Shown: positions 16,756 to 24,809 of the stretch, piece after piece | Layout: the number at the start of each line of letters is the position of its first letter | Numbering within the stretch: the first letter of the stretch is position 1 | Assembly: GCF_900107685.1 (NCBI RefSeq) | Contig: NZ_FNRQ01000006.1 | Span: forward strand, 372,001-436,000 | Source: Paraburkholderia sartisoli | GTDB lineage: Bacteria; Pseudomonadota; Gammaproteobacteria; Burkholderiales; Burkholderiaceae | DNA: 64,000 nt | Direction: 5' to 3' | The notes under the pieces: generated by a model | Database searches by the model: none | Told to the model about the DNA's origin: nothing | The model's input: the letters and a program-made list of their open reading frames with translations, nothing else | Program-made: the position numbers and the translations under genes

Positions 16756-17232
16756 TCATGCGATCTGCACCGAAGGCACGCTCTTCATGCAGCGCAGCGC
16801 GAACATCGAGCGGCTGTGGCGAATGCCGGCGATCCGGTAGAGCTTCTCGCGCAGGAAGCGCTCGTATCCCGCCGTGCCGTCGACGGCGACTTTCACCAGG
16901 TAGTCGTATTCGCCCGAGACCAGATACGCCTCCAGCACCTCCGGCAGTGTTGCCAGTTCGGCGCCGAAGCGGGCGAGGGCGTCATCGTCGTGACGGTCCA
17001 GCGTGACTTCGAGCAGCACGACATCGGCGAATCCGAGCTTCGCGCTATCCAGCAGCGCCACGTAGCCGCGAATGTAGCCGTCGGCCTCCAGTTGCCGCGT
17101 GCGGTTCCAGCAGGCGGTCGTGGACATGCCGGCCAGCTCCGCCAGTTCCGCGTTCGAGAGCCGGGCGTTTCTTTGCAGTTCGCGCAGGATCTTGCGGTCC
17201 TGGCTGTCCAGTGGACGGTTTCGCGTGCTCAT
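16756..17232 (-). CDS. Lrp/AsnC-family transcriptional regulator
   Basis: A 158-residue regulator with an N-terminal winged helix-turn-helix (LDSQDRKILRELQ, ELAGMSTTACWNRTRQLEADG) and a C-terminal RAM ligand-binding domain with the conserved GEYDYLVKVAVD segment. Length and layout are standard. Members form octamers and respond to amino acids. It lies upstream of and co-oriented with the biosynthetic operon, but 406 bases apart, so control of that operon is possible but unproven. Confidence 0.92.
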   Translation of the reverse strand: MSTRNRPLDSQDRKILRELQRNARLSNAELAELAGMSTTACWNRTRQLEADGYIRGYVALLDSAKLGFADVVLLEVTLDRHDDDALARFGAELATLPEVLEAYLVSGEYDYLVKVAVDGTAGYERFLREKLYRIAGIRHSRSMFALRCMKSVPSVQIA

Positions 17233-17559
17233 GATGGATCGCCGGAAGATTATTCAGATATCGATCATTCTAACGGAAGAACGTTTCGGCTTGACAGCAA
17301 AACACATGGCAATCAGGAAGCCTTTACAGGGGCGCGCCGGGTATATTTTCTACATTGCTTTCAAGCCCGGACAGCCGCGCGGGCCAGCACACCCGCGCCG
17401 GCCGCCCGCCGTAGCCACACGCTACGGATCGGATGTCGTGTCGCCTTACCGTTGGCGACGCAGGAGCGCGCTTCGACGTTACCGCGTCGGACGTGGCGCC
17501 CAGCGGGTACGAAGGCATGTTCTGTTTTTCCTCTGCCGTTTCCTTCCCTTCTGATGTTT
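17233..17559. other. intergenic region with hairpin
   Basis: No gene is seen. A perfect stem CCGTAGC / GCTACGG (17409-17427) around CACAC could end transcription of the phosphatase-like gene upstream on the minus strand. The A+T-rich part nearest the Lrp start (17240-17275) probably holds its promoter. Confidence 0.4.
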
Positions 17560-18168
17560 TCAGCTGGCGCCCGGCCGCCACGTCCACGCGCCTTCACGCG
17601 AGCGCCGCAATTCGACGATCGACAGCGGCGCGATCTCGATCCGCCCAGACGACTCAGCCGGTGCGCCCAGCACATGAATGAGCGCCGCGCGCATCACGAC
17701 CGCATGCGTAAGCGCGATCACCTGCATGCCGCCGGCCGGTGAAAGTGAAGCTGAAGACGAAGGCGCAAGCGCATCGAGCCACGCGCCGACGCGGGCCAGC
17801 ACAGCCCGGAACGATTCGCCAGCGGGCGGCGCGGCGTCAGGCGAGCGTATCCACGCGGCGAGCGCCTCGGGTTGCGCGGCGGCAAGCTCGTGCAGACGCC
17901 GGCCACGCCATTCGCCCGCATCGGCATCCGAAAGCGCGGGCACGATTTGCGCCTCCAGTCCGAGCGCCTCGGCCGTTTCACGCACGCACGTCGCCGCGCT
18001 GCGAAAGACCTGCGCGGCCTGGGCACCTTGAGCGGCGATCAGCCCACGCCCGTGCCAGGCCCGGAGTGCGTCGAGCGCGCGCGGATCGAGCGGATCGTCC
18101 GCGGGGAAGGCGCCCACGCGCATCGCCCGTGTCGCCGGGTGGCTGATCAGCAGCAACCGTGTCTGCAT
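17560..18168 (-). CDS. histidine phosphatase-like protein (CobC-like, altered RHG motif)
   Basis: A 202-residue protein that follows the phosphoglycerate-mutase/CobC layout: a histidine loop near residue 10, then RSAATCVRETAEALG, DADAGEWRGRRLHE and ALTHAVVMRAAL. The usual RHG signature reads SHP (LLISHPATRAM), so the catalytic His is present but the Arg and Gly are not; activity is uncertain. The start is ATG 18168 with AGGGAC upstream. It is divergent from the cobalamin riboswitch and cbtBA, which fits a link to cobalamin metabolism (alpha-ribazole phosphatase is the classical role). Confidence 0.75.
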   Translation of the reverse strand: MQTRLLLISHPATRAMRVGAFPADDPLDPRALDALRAWHGRGLIAAQGAQAAQVFRSAATCVRETAEALGLEAQIVPALSDADAGEWRGRRLHELAAAQPEALAAWIRSPDAAPPAGESFRAVLARVGAWLDALAPSSSASLSPAGGMQVIALTHAVVMRAALIHVLGAPAESSGRIEIAPLSIVELRRSREGAWTWRPGAS

Positions 18169-18234
18169 GTGCTGTCCCTGTTGTGAGTGCGTCGCGCGTT
18201 CTTCGCGCTGGCGCGCGAAGTTTAGCGCGTAGAA

Positions 18235-18345
18235 TATCGGGACCGAAGCGCGGAAGCCGGTGTAAGCCCGGCGCGGTCGCGCCACTGTAATCGGCTCAAC
18301 AAGGAGTCGAAAGCCAGACCTGAGCTTCGTGTCACCCCTGTGCCA
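18235..18345 (+). ncRNA. cobalamin riboswitch
   Basis: The leader contains the conserved core of the AdoCbl aptamer: GGAAGCCGGTG with TAAGCCCGGCGCGG, then GCCACTGTAATCGG (18281-18294), and the B12-box-like GAAAGCCAGACCT at 18309-18321. It lies directly before cbtB, whose homologues are controlled by cobalamin riboswitches. Binding of adenosylcobalamin should reduce expression of cbtBA. The exact 5' and 3' limits are approximate. Confidence 0.93.
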
Positions 18346-18404
18346 CCCGTGGCCATCTTTTTTCCATCGACTGTCGGGGCGCGTAACCCCTGGAGAGATA
18401 CACC

Positions 18405-18614
18405 ATGACTGACGCCGTTTTCAAGCCGGCCGTTCAACCTGCACCCATTCCCCTGCGCGAACTTTTGCCGTGGGTTGTCTTCGGCGGACTGCTGCTTCTG
18501 CTCGCGCTGTATTTCGTTGGCGCTGAAGAAGGCGCGACGTCGCTGGTTCCCGGCATGATGGTTCACGAGTTCGTCCACGACGGCCGCCATCTGCTTGGCT
18601 TCCCCTGCCACTAA
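18405..18614 (+). CDS. cbtB: CbtB, small cobalt transporter subunit
   Basis: A 69-residue protein with a single membrane helix (about residues 21-40) and a C-terminal metal-binding end, MMVHEFVHDGRHLLGFPCH, with several His and a Cys, the hallmark of CbtB. GGAGAGAT precedes the ATG. It works with CbtA in a predicted cobalt uptake system that supplies cobalamin synthesis. Its regulation by the riboswitch just upstream is strongly supported by position. Confidence 0.92.
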   Translation: MTDAVFKPAVQPAPIPLRELLPWVVFGGLLLLLALYFVGAEEGATSLVPGMMVHEFVHDGRHLLGFPCH

Positions 18615-18625
18615 CGGGGATACAC

Positions 18626-19372
18626 ATGGTAGGCAAACTGTTGGTACGCGGCATGCTCGCAGGCATCGCCGCAGGACTTCTCACGTTCGCGTTCGCCCGC
18701 GTGGCCGGCGAGCCGGCCGTCGATCAGGCGATTTCCTTCGAGGAAAAAGCGGCCGCCGCGCGTGGCGAAGCGCCGGAACCGGAACTCGTCAGCCGTGAAA
18801 CGCAGGCCGGTCTCGGGTTGCTGACCGGCGTGGTCGTGTACGGCGCAGCGTTCGGCGGACTCTTCGCGTTGACGTTCGCGTACGCGTACGGACGCGTCGG
18901 CAGGCTGGGCGCGCGCGCGTTGTCGGCGACGCTGGCGGCGGGCGCGTTCATCGCGCTCGTGATCGTGCCGAATCTCAAGTATCCGGCCAATCCACCGTCG
19001 GTCGGCGATCCGGAGACGATCGGCATGCGCACCGGGCTCTTCTTCCTGATGATCGCGATATCGCTGGCCGCGCTCGTGTTTTCGCTGAAGGTGCGGCGGC
19101 GCGCGGTCGCGCGTGTCGGGCAATGGAACGCGGCGATCATCGGCGGTGCGGTGTACGTCGCGATCATCGCGGCCGTGCAGCTTTCGATGCCGGTCATCAA
19201 CGAAGTGCCGCGGACGTTCCCGGCCACGCTGCTGTGGCACTTCCGCATTGCGGCCATCGGCATGCAACTGATCATCTGGACGACGATCGGGCTGCTGTTC
19301 GGCTGGCTCGTCGAGCGTGACGAGCGTGCGCAACTGCGTGCGGGTGGGGCGGAACGGTCAGCGTTTCCCTGA
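18626..19372 (+). CDS. cbtA: CbtA, cobalt transporter subunit
   Basis: A 248-residue membrane protein with five to six helices, starting MVGKLLVRGMLAGIAAGLL, followed by the EPAVDQAI segment typical of CbtA and VIVPNLKYPANPPSVGDPETI in the middle loop. It lies 11 bases after cbtB and is part of the same transcript. It is the predicted permease for cobalt. Confidence 0.92.
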   Translation: MVGKLLVRGMLAGIAAGLLTFAFARVAGEPAVDQAISFEEKAAAARGEAPEPELVSRETQAGLGLLTGVVVYGAAFGGLFALTFAYAYGRVGRLGARALSATLAAGAFIALVIVPNLKYPANPPSVGDPETIGMRTGLFFLMIAISLAALVFSLKVRRRAVARVGQWNAAIIGGAVYVAIIAAVQLSMPVINEVPRTFPATLLWHFRIAAIGMQLIIWTTIGLLFGWLVERDERAQLRAGGAERSAFP

Positions 19373-19667
19373 TAGCGCTTGATGGTTGTTTGATGCGGGC
19401 CTGGGTGTTCCAGAGGGAATGGAGTGCCTGGGCTCGCAGTCCAGTCTTTCACATGGCGTGCGAGGCGGGGTCCTCCAGCAACCAGAGAAAGAGTTCGTCA
19501 AATCTCGTGTCGACACTATCTGGCACTCAGTCCCCTCGCTTTTCCCTGCGGTTTTGCCGCGACTCCGCGGATGCCTGCCCGCGGGATTTTCCGGGCGCAA
19601 CCGCTTCCCTCACATCCATCTGGATGCTGCCGTGGGGTTGGTGGGTTTTTTTACTTGAAAATTAACA
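19373..19667. other. intergenic stretch between convergent genes, nothing recognised
   Basis: Between the cbtA stop and the inverted repeat at 19668. Frames here are short and lack ribosome sites, and base composition becomes A+T-rich toward 19650. No RNA gene or repeat was recognised. Confidence 0.4.
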
Positions 19668-19704
19668 AAGATGTTCATGAAATCCGTAATTTCATAAACA
19701 TCTT
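19668..19704 (-). terminator. A+T-rich 16-bp inverted repeat, likely terminator of the antiporter gene
   Basis: AAGATGTTCATGAAAT and ATTTCATAAACATCTT pair over 16 bases with one mismatch around a 5-base loop. On the minus strand the stem is followed by a T-rich run (TTTGTTAATTTT), fitting termination of the antiporter transcript 93 bases after its stop. The low G+C is unusual for this genome, so an operator role cannot be excluded. Confidence 0.5.
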
Positions 19705-19796
19705 CTTTAATATTTCGCCGGTGTGCGTTGCGTCGGCATGGCTGTGTGGCGGTCGCCGAATGGCCAAAGCTTTCCCATCGGCGTGACTTGCCGAAG

Positions 19797-21392
19797 CTAT
19801 CCGTGCGCAAGACGCGCCGACACTTCCTGCAAATCGAGATCCTGTTCGAGCGCGCACAGCAGTTCGTCGTGGATCAATCCTTCGCGACGCATCCGCAGCA
19901 GTTCGACACGGCCGGCCGCGATCGCTGTCAGCACGACGTCGTAATGCGCCGCCCGCAGGTCGGCGGGGAATTCAGTCTGATCCTGATACGAATCCGTGAG
20001 ACGCGCGCGGTAACTGTACTGTTCGAGCAGACGCGGGTGAATCACCGTGCCATCCGCGTCGTGAACCAGCGGCTGGATCGCGGCGAACTGCGCGGCTTCG
20101 ACGTGCGCCCACGCCTGCGGCTCCGTCAGGTGACGCGGGTTCCGTTCGGCCCGATGCTCGGGGCCAAGCCAGCGGATCAGCGGCCCGATCGTCGTGCCCT
20201 GCACGAGTACCGTCACGAGGATCACGGCAAACGACGCGACGAGAATCAGGTCGCGCCCCGGCATCTCGTCCGGCAGCGACAGCGCGACCGCCAGCGTCAC
20301 CACGCCGCGCATGCCCGCCCAGCTCTTGATCGTGGCGGCGCGCCAGTCGGTCGCGTGGGCGCCCTTTCGCATGCGCCGGTGCAGCACGCCGTGCAACCCG
20401 TCGACGGCGAACACCCACACGAAGCGCGACACCACGACGGTGCCGACCACCGCCGCGACCGCGGGCGCCAGCGTCGCAAGCGCATCGCCGACGCCGCCAA
20501 GCCGCACGATCACGCCGCGCAGCGAGATGCCGATCAGGATGAAGACGAGCGCCTCGAGCAGGAAGATCATCACCTGCCAGAACGCCGTGCCGCGAATGCG
20601 CGCGTTCGCGGAGAGGATTTCGTGCTGATGCCAGCCGAGCGCCATGCCGCAGGTGACCGTCGAGATGACGCCGGAGACTTCGAGCATTTCGCCGGCGATG
20701 TAGCTGATCCATCCGGCGAGCACCGAGCCCGTGATGACGAGATACAGCTCGCCCGTGTCGTTCAGAAAGCGCAGCAGCCTGACGAAGATCCACCCAGTGG
20801 CAAGACCGACCGCGATGCCACCGAGCCCGAGAATCGCGAAGCTCGCGATGGCGTGCGGCGCGCTGAACACGCCGGTCAGCGCGGCCACGACGGCGAAGCG
20901 GAACAGCACGAGGCCGGCTGCGTCGTTCAACAGGCTTTCGCCTTCCAGCAGGACCATCAGGCGGCGCGGCAACGCGACGCGTTCGAGCACGGCTTTCGCG
21001 GCGACGGCGTCGGGCGGCGAGACGATCGCGCCCAGCGCGAAGCAGGCCGCGAGCGGCAGCGCGGGCACGACGAGATGCACGATCAGGCCGACGACGAGCG
21101 TCGTGAACGCGACCGCGCCGATCGCGAGCAGCAGGATGCCGGCGAGATCGCGCCGGAACTCGTCCCATACGGAGAACCATGCGCCGTCCATCAGGAGCGG
21201 CGGCAGGAACACGATCAGCACGAGCGCCGGATCGAGGTTGACGGGCGGCAGACCCGGCACGAAGGCCATGCCGATGCCGCCGATCAGCAACGCAGCGGCG
21301 GGCGGCAGACGCAGGCGCTTGGCGAGCAGTTCGAGCCCGATGATCGCGATGAGCGAAAGCAGTACCAGTTTGAAGGCGGCAACAGAAGACAT
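19797..21392 (-). CDS. Na+/H+ antiporter, CPA1 family
   Basis: A 531-residue inner-membrane antiporter with about twelve helices. The CPA1 signature is clear: GAIVSPPDAVAAKAVLERVALP, then LEGESLLNDAAGLVLF, which carries the conserved acidic residues for ion exchange. A soluble C-terminal tail of about 130 residues follows. I chose ATG 21392 (MSSVAAFKL), which has an AGGT-type ribosome site, over an ATG 27 codons upstream. Likely role: pH and sodium homeostasis. It stands alone. Confidence 0.9.
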   Translation of the reverse strand: MSSVAAFKLVLLSLIAIIGLELLAKRLRLPPAAALLIGGIGMAFVPGLPPVNLDPALVLIVFLPPLLMDGAWFSVWDEFRRDLAGILLLAIGAVAFTTLVVGLIVHLVVPALPLAACFALGAIVSPPDAVAAKAVLERVALPRRLMVLLEGESLLNDAAGLVLFRFAVVAALTGVFSAPHAIASFAILGLGGIAVGLATGWIFVRLLRFLNDTGELYLVITGSVLAGWISYIAGEMLEVSGVISTVTCGMALGWHQHEILSANARIRGTAFWQVMIFLLEALVFILIGISLRGVIVRLGGVGDALATLAPAVAAVVGTVVVSRFVWVFAVDGLHGVLHRRMRKGAHATDWRAATIKSWAGMRGVVTLAVALSLPDEMPGRDLILVASFAVILVTVLVQGTTIGPLIRWLGPEHRAERNPRHLTEPQAWAHVEAAQFAAIQPLVHDADGTVIHPRLLEQYSYRARLTDSYQDQTEFPADLRAAHYDVVLTAIAAGRVELLRMRREGLIHDELLCALEQDLDLQEVSARLAHG

Positions 21393-21538
21393 GAGATGAC
21401 CTGGATGTCGATAGTGAAGTCGTGTGGACGATGGCACCGCGTGCCCGCGTATTAAGCCACAGCGCTTCGACAAACAGGATGTTCATGCGCGACATCGCGC
21501 TCAGGAGTGCGGCGCGTGATGCCGGACGGACGCAGCGC

Positions 21539-22774
21539 TCAGGACTGCGCCGCCGACTCTCGCGCGACGCGCGACCGTACGGCGGCGGCCGCCGCGGCCG
21601 CGGAGCGGCGCCGGGCGCCGAGCTTCTTCAGCCAGATCATCAGGCCCGTAGCGCTCAGCACGGCGACGGCGATGCCGGTGAAGCTCATCAGGATACGTCC
21701 GCCGATGCCGAGGATGCGGCCCGAATGCAGCGGGAATTGCGCCTGCATGAAGATATCGCCGGCCGAGCCCTTGCCCGGGATCGATCCGCCCGCGAGCCTG
21801 CCGGTGTTCGCGTTGTAGTAGAGCCAGGCGTTGCCGAGGCCGGCGTCGCCGTGATCGTGGCCCGGCGCGAAGAAGCCCACGCCGTACGCGTTGAACGACG
21901 GCACGTAATACAGCGCGCCCGGCGGCGCGGTGAGGCCGCGTTCGCGGCCGGCGGCCTGGGCCATCTGCACGATGCGTTCAGCCGTGAGTGGCACCTCGCC
22001 CGGCGCGCCCTTGCGCATCAACGCGGGGTTGTTGAAGGGCGTCGGTTCGAGCGTCGATACGGTCGAGAGAAGCGGCCGCACGACCGGGTCGGACAGATTC
22101 ATCGATACCGAAGTCAGCGCGACGATCGCGAGCACGCCCCAGATCCAGACGCCGCCCGAGCGATGCAGATCGAACGTGAGCGCATAGCCGCCGCGTCCGA
22201 AACGGAACGCGAACGACTTGCGCCACGCCTTCACGCTCGGAAACGACAGCACGAGCGCGATCACGCTGTCGAACAGCCACACGATGCCGACGATGCCCAT
22301 CAGCCAGGTGCCCGTGTCGAAGCTGCCCATGAACGGCAGATGCAGCGTGTAGTGCAGCTTGTAGATGAACGGAATCAGGTTGATCCGAGCCACCGATACC
22401 GCGCCCCATTCGCGACGCCCCTGGATCTCGCCGGTCGCGGGATCGACGGCCAGCTGGTTGAAGCCGAGCGCATACGGCTGGCCGGTCTTCGGATCGGTGC
22501 GCGGCAGCACCATCATCTGTAGCGTCTTGCCGGGTTCGACGCCCAGCGGCAGATACGTCACGTCAAAGCGCGGATCGGCCGCCTCGATGCGTTGTGCGAG
22601 TTCCAGCGAAGGCAGCGCCGGCCCCTGCGTGCGGGCGTTGAAGAACATCGGGTTCAGCGCCGCGTCGAGTTCGTGATCCCATGCGATCAGCGCGCCGGTC
22701 AGCCCGGCGACGAACAGGAACAGCGCCGTCGCGACGCCCATCCAGCGATGCAGGCGAACGAGCAGCGGCCTCAT
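21539..22774 (-). CDS. PepSY-domain membrane protein (PiuB-like)
   Basis: A 411-residue protein with four membrane helices: the first near residues 12-32 (RLHRWMGVATALFLFVAGLTGALIAW without its last residues), others near 155-185, 210-230 and 355-380. The PepSY-associated signature LHRW recurs as KLHYTLHL and DLHRSGGVWIW, with His residues suited to heme or metal. Such proteins usually accompany siderophore receptors and may act as ferric-siderophore reductases. No receptor gene lies next to it here. A possible Fur box sits 87 bases upstream. Confidence 0.87.
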   Translation of the reverse strand: MRPLLVRLHRWMGVATALFLFVAGLTGALIAWDHELDAALNPMFFNARTQGPALPSLELAQRIEAADPRFDVTYLPLGVEPGKTLQMMVLPRTDPKTGQPYALGFNQLAVDPATGEIQGRREWGAVSVARINLIPFIYKLHYTLHLPFMGSFDTGTWLMGIVGIVWLFDSVIALVLSFPSVKAWRKSFAFRFGRGGYALTFDLHRSGGVWIWGVLAIVALTSVSMNLSDPVVRPLLSTVSTLEPTPFNNPALMRKGAPGEVPLTAERIVQMAQAAGRERGLTAPPGALYYVPSFNAYGVGFFAPGHDHGDAGLGNAWLYYNANTGRLAGGSIPGKGSAGDIFMQAQFPLHSGRILGIGGRILMSFTGIAVAVLSATGLMIWLKKLGARRRSAAAAAAAVRSRVARESAAQS

Positions 22775-22860
22775 CTTGCGCGGAAGGTCGCGCCGACGCG
22801 CAAAGGCTGGGCGGTAAACGGGGACGCGGCGGACAACACGGCGAATCGACTCTCTTTGTA

Positions 22861-22879
22861 AATAAGAATTGTTCGCATC
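22861..22879 (-). promoter_or_regulatory. possible Fur box
   Basis: On the minus strand the site reads GATGCGAACAATTCTTATT and agrees with the 19-base Fur consensus at 11 positions; it also resembles the AATGAGAATTGTT form found before many iron-uptake genes. It lies upstream of the PepSY gene, which fits iron control. Confidence 0.4.
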
Positions 22880-23017
22880 TTAACGGTTGATGGCCCCGGC
22901 TGCAAGTTGTCCGAAAGCGGTGGCCTGACTCACCTTCGGACCTTCGCAACTGGCCGTCACGCCACGAAGCGCCGCGTTGCCCGCCGCAACGGCGCACGGC
23001 TGGCTGAGGCCCCGTGT

Positions 23018-23800
23018 CTACCGCAAGCCCGCCGCGGACTCGACGTTGGCGACCATCGCGATGAGCCGTGGCGCGACGTCGTCGAGCAGCGCACGCGCCT
23101 GGGGCGTGTGGTCCATCACCGCGCAGTTGAACACCAGCGTTTCCGAGTCGACCGGCGCGCAGAGCGGCGCCGCGACGGCGTATATGTTCTTCTGCATGTC
23201 GCCGTGCGACACGCACACGCCCAGTTCGGCGTAGTCGCGCATCGCCTGATCCAGTTGCGGCCGGTATCGCTGCCACTGGTCCGGCACGCCGACGCGCAGC
23301 TGGTTCAGCGCCACCTCGCGTTCCTCGGGACCGACGCCCGCGAGCCACGCCCGCCCCATTGCCAGGCGCAGCACCGGATGGACCGCACCGACGTCGGGCC
23401 GCGTGTCGGAGCGTTTGTCCACCGAGCAGCTTTCGATGTAGACCATGTTCGCCTGGTCACGCATGCCGAGCGAAACAGCGCCGCGTATCTGCATCGCGAG
23501 TTCGCGCATGAACGGCCGCGCGATCTGGCGGACGCGCATGCCGGCCAGCAGCGGATAGCCCATCGACAGCACGCCGCCACCGAGCCGGTACTTGCGCGCC
23601 TCGACGTCGTGACGCAAGTATCCGAGCTCCGTCAACGTGAAGGCCAGCCGCGAAACCGTGGCTTTGGACAGTCCCGTGCGTTCGACAAAATCGCGATTGC
23701 CCAGCGTCCTTTCGCCGGGAAGAAAGCAGCGCAATATTTCGAGCCCGCGCGCCAGCGTGACGGCGAACTGGCGGTCATCGTCGTCAGGCAGCGCGAACAT
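23018..23800 (-). CDS. IclR-family transcriptional regulator (copy 1)
   Basis: A 260-residue regulator: a winged helix-turn-helix (residues 10-75, with FVERTGLSKATVSRLAFTL) and an IclR effector domain from about residue 85 (SLGMRDQANMVYIES, MGRAWLAG, and AVAAPLCAPVDSETLVFNC). It is most like the PcaR/PobR branch that governs aromatic or acyl-CoA catabolism. It lies 45 bases downstream of a second, clearly related IclR gene in the same direction, so the two are probably co-transcribed and arose by duplication. Confidence 0.92.
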   Translation of the reverse strand: MFALPDDDDRQFAVTLARGLEILRCFLPGERTLGNRDFVERTGLSKATVSRLAFTLTELGYLRHDVEARKYRLGGGVLSMGYPLLAGMRVRQIARPFMRELAMQIRGAVSLGMRDQANMVYIESCSVDKRSDTRPDVGAVHPVLRLAMGRAWLAGVGPEEREVALNQLRVGVPDQWQRYRPQLDQAMRDYAELGVCVSHGDMQKNIYAVAAPLCAPVDSETLVFNCAVMDHTPQARALLDDVAPRLIAMVANVESAAGLR

Positions 23801-23845
23801 GGCCGGGCTCCTTGTGAATGCGGTTCATGGTTGCGTGCTTCATGG

Positions 23846-24649
23846 TTATTTGCCGGCCGGCGCGACGTCCTGCTGCGCCTCGAGTTCGTGTTCGAGCCTC
23901 TCGACCATCTGGATCAGCTTCGGCGCGATTTCGTCGACGAGCGTATGGCGGCCGAGCTGGATCCGCGGCACGCCGCAGTTGAAAACGAAAATCTCCGAGT
24001 CGATCGGCGCGCGCATCGGCACGGCCACCGCGTGAATGTCGCGCTTGATCTCGCCTTCGCTGAGCGCGAAGCCCCGCTTCCCGAACGCGCGCAACGCGGG
24101 CGCGAGCGATGCGTGCCACGTCTGCCATTGCACCGGATCGCGGGTGCGCACGAGGTCGAGCACCGCGTCGCGCTGGGCAGGCGTGGCGCGTCCCAGCCAC
24201 GCGCGCCCCATCGCCGACGCCAGCACCGGTAGCGTCGCGCCCGTATCCGGCCGGAACGCGAGCGATTCATGCCGGCGCGACGTTTCGACATACACCACCT
24301 GCGTGCGGTCGCGCATGCCGAGCGACACCGACCCGCGTGTCGCGTCGGCGAGTTCCTTCATCAGGGGTCGCGCCAGTTCGCGGATGCGCATGCCCTGCAG
24401 GAACGGATAGCCCACCGACACCGCCGCCGACCCGAGCCGGTATTTGCGCACGCTGTTGTCGTAGCGCAGGAATCCGATCATCGCGAGCGTGTACGTGAGG
24501 CGCGAAACGGTCGCTTTCGACAGGCCGGTTCGTTCGGCGAATTCCTTGTTGCCGAGAACCGGTTCGCCGACCTTGAAGCAGTTCAGCAGTTCGAGACCGT
24601 GCGCGAGCGTCGTCGCGAACTGGGGATTACGGAGCGGATATGAGGCCAT
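23846..24649 (-). CDS. IclR-family transcriptional regulator (copy 2)
   Basis: A 267-residue IclR regulator with AERTGLSKATVSRLTYTLAM in the DNA-binding domain and SLGMRDRTQVVYVETS, MGRAWLGRA and AVAVPMRAPIDSEIFVFNC in the effector domain. It matches copy 1 segment by segment. It is divergent from the acyl-CoA ligase gene, and the 17-bp palindrome at 24723-24739 lies between them, the classical place for an IclR operator. It may also act at the same palindrome at 28168 and 32360. Confidence 0.92.
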   Translation of the reverse strand: MASYPLRNPQFATTLAHGLELLNCFKVGEPVLGNKEFAERTGLSKATVSRLTYTLAMIGFLRYDNSVRKYRLGSAAVSVGYPFLQGMRIRELARPLMKELADATRGSVSLGMRDRTQVVYVETSRRHESLAFRPDTGATLPVLASAMGRAWLGRATPAQRDAVLDLVRTRDPVQWQTWHASLAPALRAFGKRGFALSEGEIKRDIHAVAVPMRAPIDSEIFVFNCGVPRIQLGRHTLVDEIAPKLIQMVERLEHELEAQQDVAPAGK

Positions 24650-24722
24650 GAATGTGAGCGGAAAAATGCGCCTGTCTGGCGCTTCGCCTATTCAAGCACA
24701 GCGCGGCGCGTGGCGCATCGGT

Positions 24723-24739
24723 GTTTAACATAGCGAAAC
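24723..24739. promoter_or_regulatory. putative IclR operator, copy 1 (GTTTC-N7-TAAAC)
   Basis: The site GTTTAACATAGCGAAAC is an imperfect palindrome. The 22 bases from 24721 differ from those from 32358 at one position only. It lies between the IclR copy 2 gene and the acyl-CoA ligase gene, 70 bases before the latter's start. Confidence 0.6.
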
Positions 24740-24809
24740 CCTAATATCGGCATCCTGCCAGGTTGTTAGGCTTGAACCACATCTTCAGTCCCAGTCCGGA
24801 GTGGTTTCA

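Noticed and set aside
19728-21455. 575-residue frame on the plus strand opposite the antiporter
   Set aside because: It is a shadow: Arg, His and Asp-rich, no family character, opposite a clear CPA1 antiporter.
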